DNA of 5,960 nt from an uncultured Clostridia bacterium (lineage in GTDB: Bacteria > Bacillota > Clostridia > Oscillospirales > Ruminococcaceae). Each line of letters starts with the position of its first letter. Within the stretch, counting starts at the first letter, position 1. The DNA lies in the NCBI GenBank assembly GCA_946056455.1, contig CAMGJS010000069.1, positions 1 to 5,960 of the forward strand, read 5' to 3'. Below are positions 5,694-5,960 of the stretch, in pieces. The notes beneath the pieces are model-generated. The model made no database searches. It worked only from the letters and a program-made list of their open reading frames with translations, and was not told where the DNA came from. The position numbers and the translations under genes are program-made.

Positions 5694-5960
5694 ATGCACA
5701 AAATCAACGCTTTAAAATCGAATGTTGCGGCAAGGCAGACCTTTTTGTCAATTATGAGGGGAAGTGTAATTTTTCTTTTGTCAATGCTGTTTGCGTTTTC
5801 AAAAATAAGGGGTATTCCGTCGCCTTATATTGCCGTTTTTTCGGGCATATTGCCCGTGAGCTACGGCGTTGTCGCTTTTATGGGAGCAATGCTTACATAC
5901 TTTATTTCGGGAACGGTAGGACTTTGTATTCCCGAGATAACGGCAATGCTGATAATTTTT
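5694..5960 (+). CDS. spoIIE: Probable SpoIIE N-terminal membrane domain (partial)
   Basis: The first 89 residues of an open reading frame run off the window end with no stop codon. The start is supported by GGAGGAAG (5681-5688), 5 nt before the ATG. After a basic N-terminus (K3, K8, R14, R22) come hydrophobic stretches at about residues 24-36, 45-71 and 75-89, interrupted by short basic or glycine-containing turns. The segment IPSPYIAVFSGILPVSYG (41-58), followed by GAMLTYFISG (64-73), resembles the SPFG-x-AF and GxxLGY repeats in the membrane region of stage II sporulation protein E. SpoIIE is the polar-septum PP2C phosphatase that dephosphorylates SpoIIAA to activate sigma-F. The phosphatase domain would lie beyond the window, so the identification rests only on the N-terminal pattern. 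Another polytopic membrane protein is possible. Confidence 0.6.
   Translation, partial: MHKINALKSNVAARQTFLSIMRGSVIFLLSMLFAFSKIRGIPSPYIAVFSGILPVSYGVVAFMGAMLTYFISGTVGLCIPEITAMLIIF

Noticed and set aside
1..5960. CRISPR array, insertion sequence, tRNA or rRNA
   Set aside because: No regularly spaced repeats, transposase-like protein, terminal inverted repeats or RNA-gene signatures were seen.

Overview
The window looks like chromosomal DNA from a spore-forming, low-to-moderate-GC Gram-positive bacterium of the Clostridia. An Oscillospiraceae/Ruminococcaceae-type genome is my best guess. The reasons are the gene content (Orn/Lys/Arg decarboxylase, c-di-AMP receptor DarA, HolB, RicT, ComEB, RsmA and a SpoIIE-like N-terminus), the order of these genes, purine-rich Shine-Dalgarno sites, occasional TTG starts and A+T-rich intergenic DNA. 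The placement rests on family recognition and synteny; no database search was possible.

Layout. Bases 1-208 are non-coding, apart from a possible divergent gene start near base 44. They carry a near-consensus sigma-A promoter (TTGACA, 17 bp, TATACT) with a LexA/SOS-type palindrome (GAAC-N4-GTTC) filling the end of its spacer. A run of five same-strand genes follows (209-4038): a 105-residue sigma-region-4-like DNA-binding protein, a PLP-dependent Orn/Lys/Arg decarboxylase-family protein, darA, holB (clamp-loader delta prime) and ricT (RNase Y-associated Y-complex). This is a compact version of the Bacillus subtilis block yaaO-tmk-yaaQ(darA)-yaaR-holB-yaaT(ricT), with tmk and yaaR missing. A perfect 11-bp bidirectional hairpin terminator (4045-4073) separates ricT from the convergent comEB (dCMP deaminase, minus strand).

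comEB and rsmA (16S rRNA dimethyladenosine transferase) are divergent. Their sigma-A promoters stand back to back, with the -35 boxes only 4 bp apart. rsmA ends in a strong intrinsic terminator whose stem begins inside its last codons. After a short spacer comes a membrane protein gene cut off by the window edge; its N-terminus resembles that of the sporulation phosphatase SpoIIE.

Most of this is core housekeeping: polyamine or amino-acid metabolism, c-di-AMP signalling, replication, RNA processing, pyrimidine metabolism, ribosome maturation and sporulation. I see no mobile element, CRISPR array, tRNA or rRNA. The least ordinary points are the SOS-type operator ahead of the small sigma-like gene and its operon, the apparent absence of the zinc module in HolB, and the missing tmk/yaaR. 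I found no convincing new multi-gene system.
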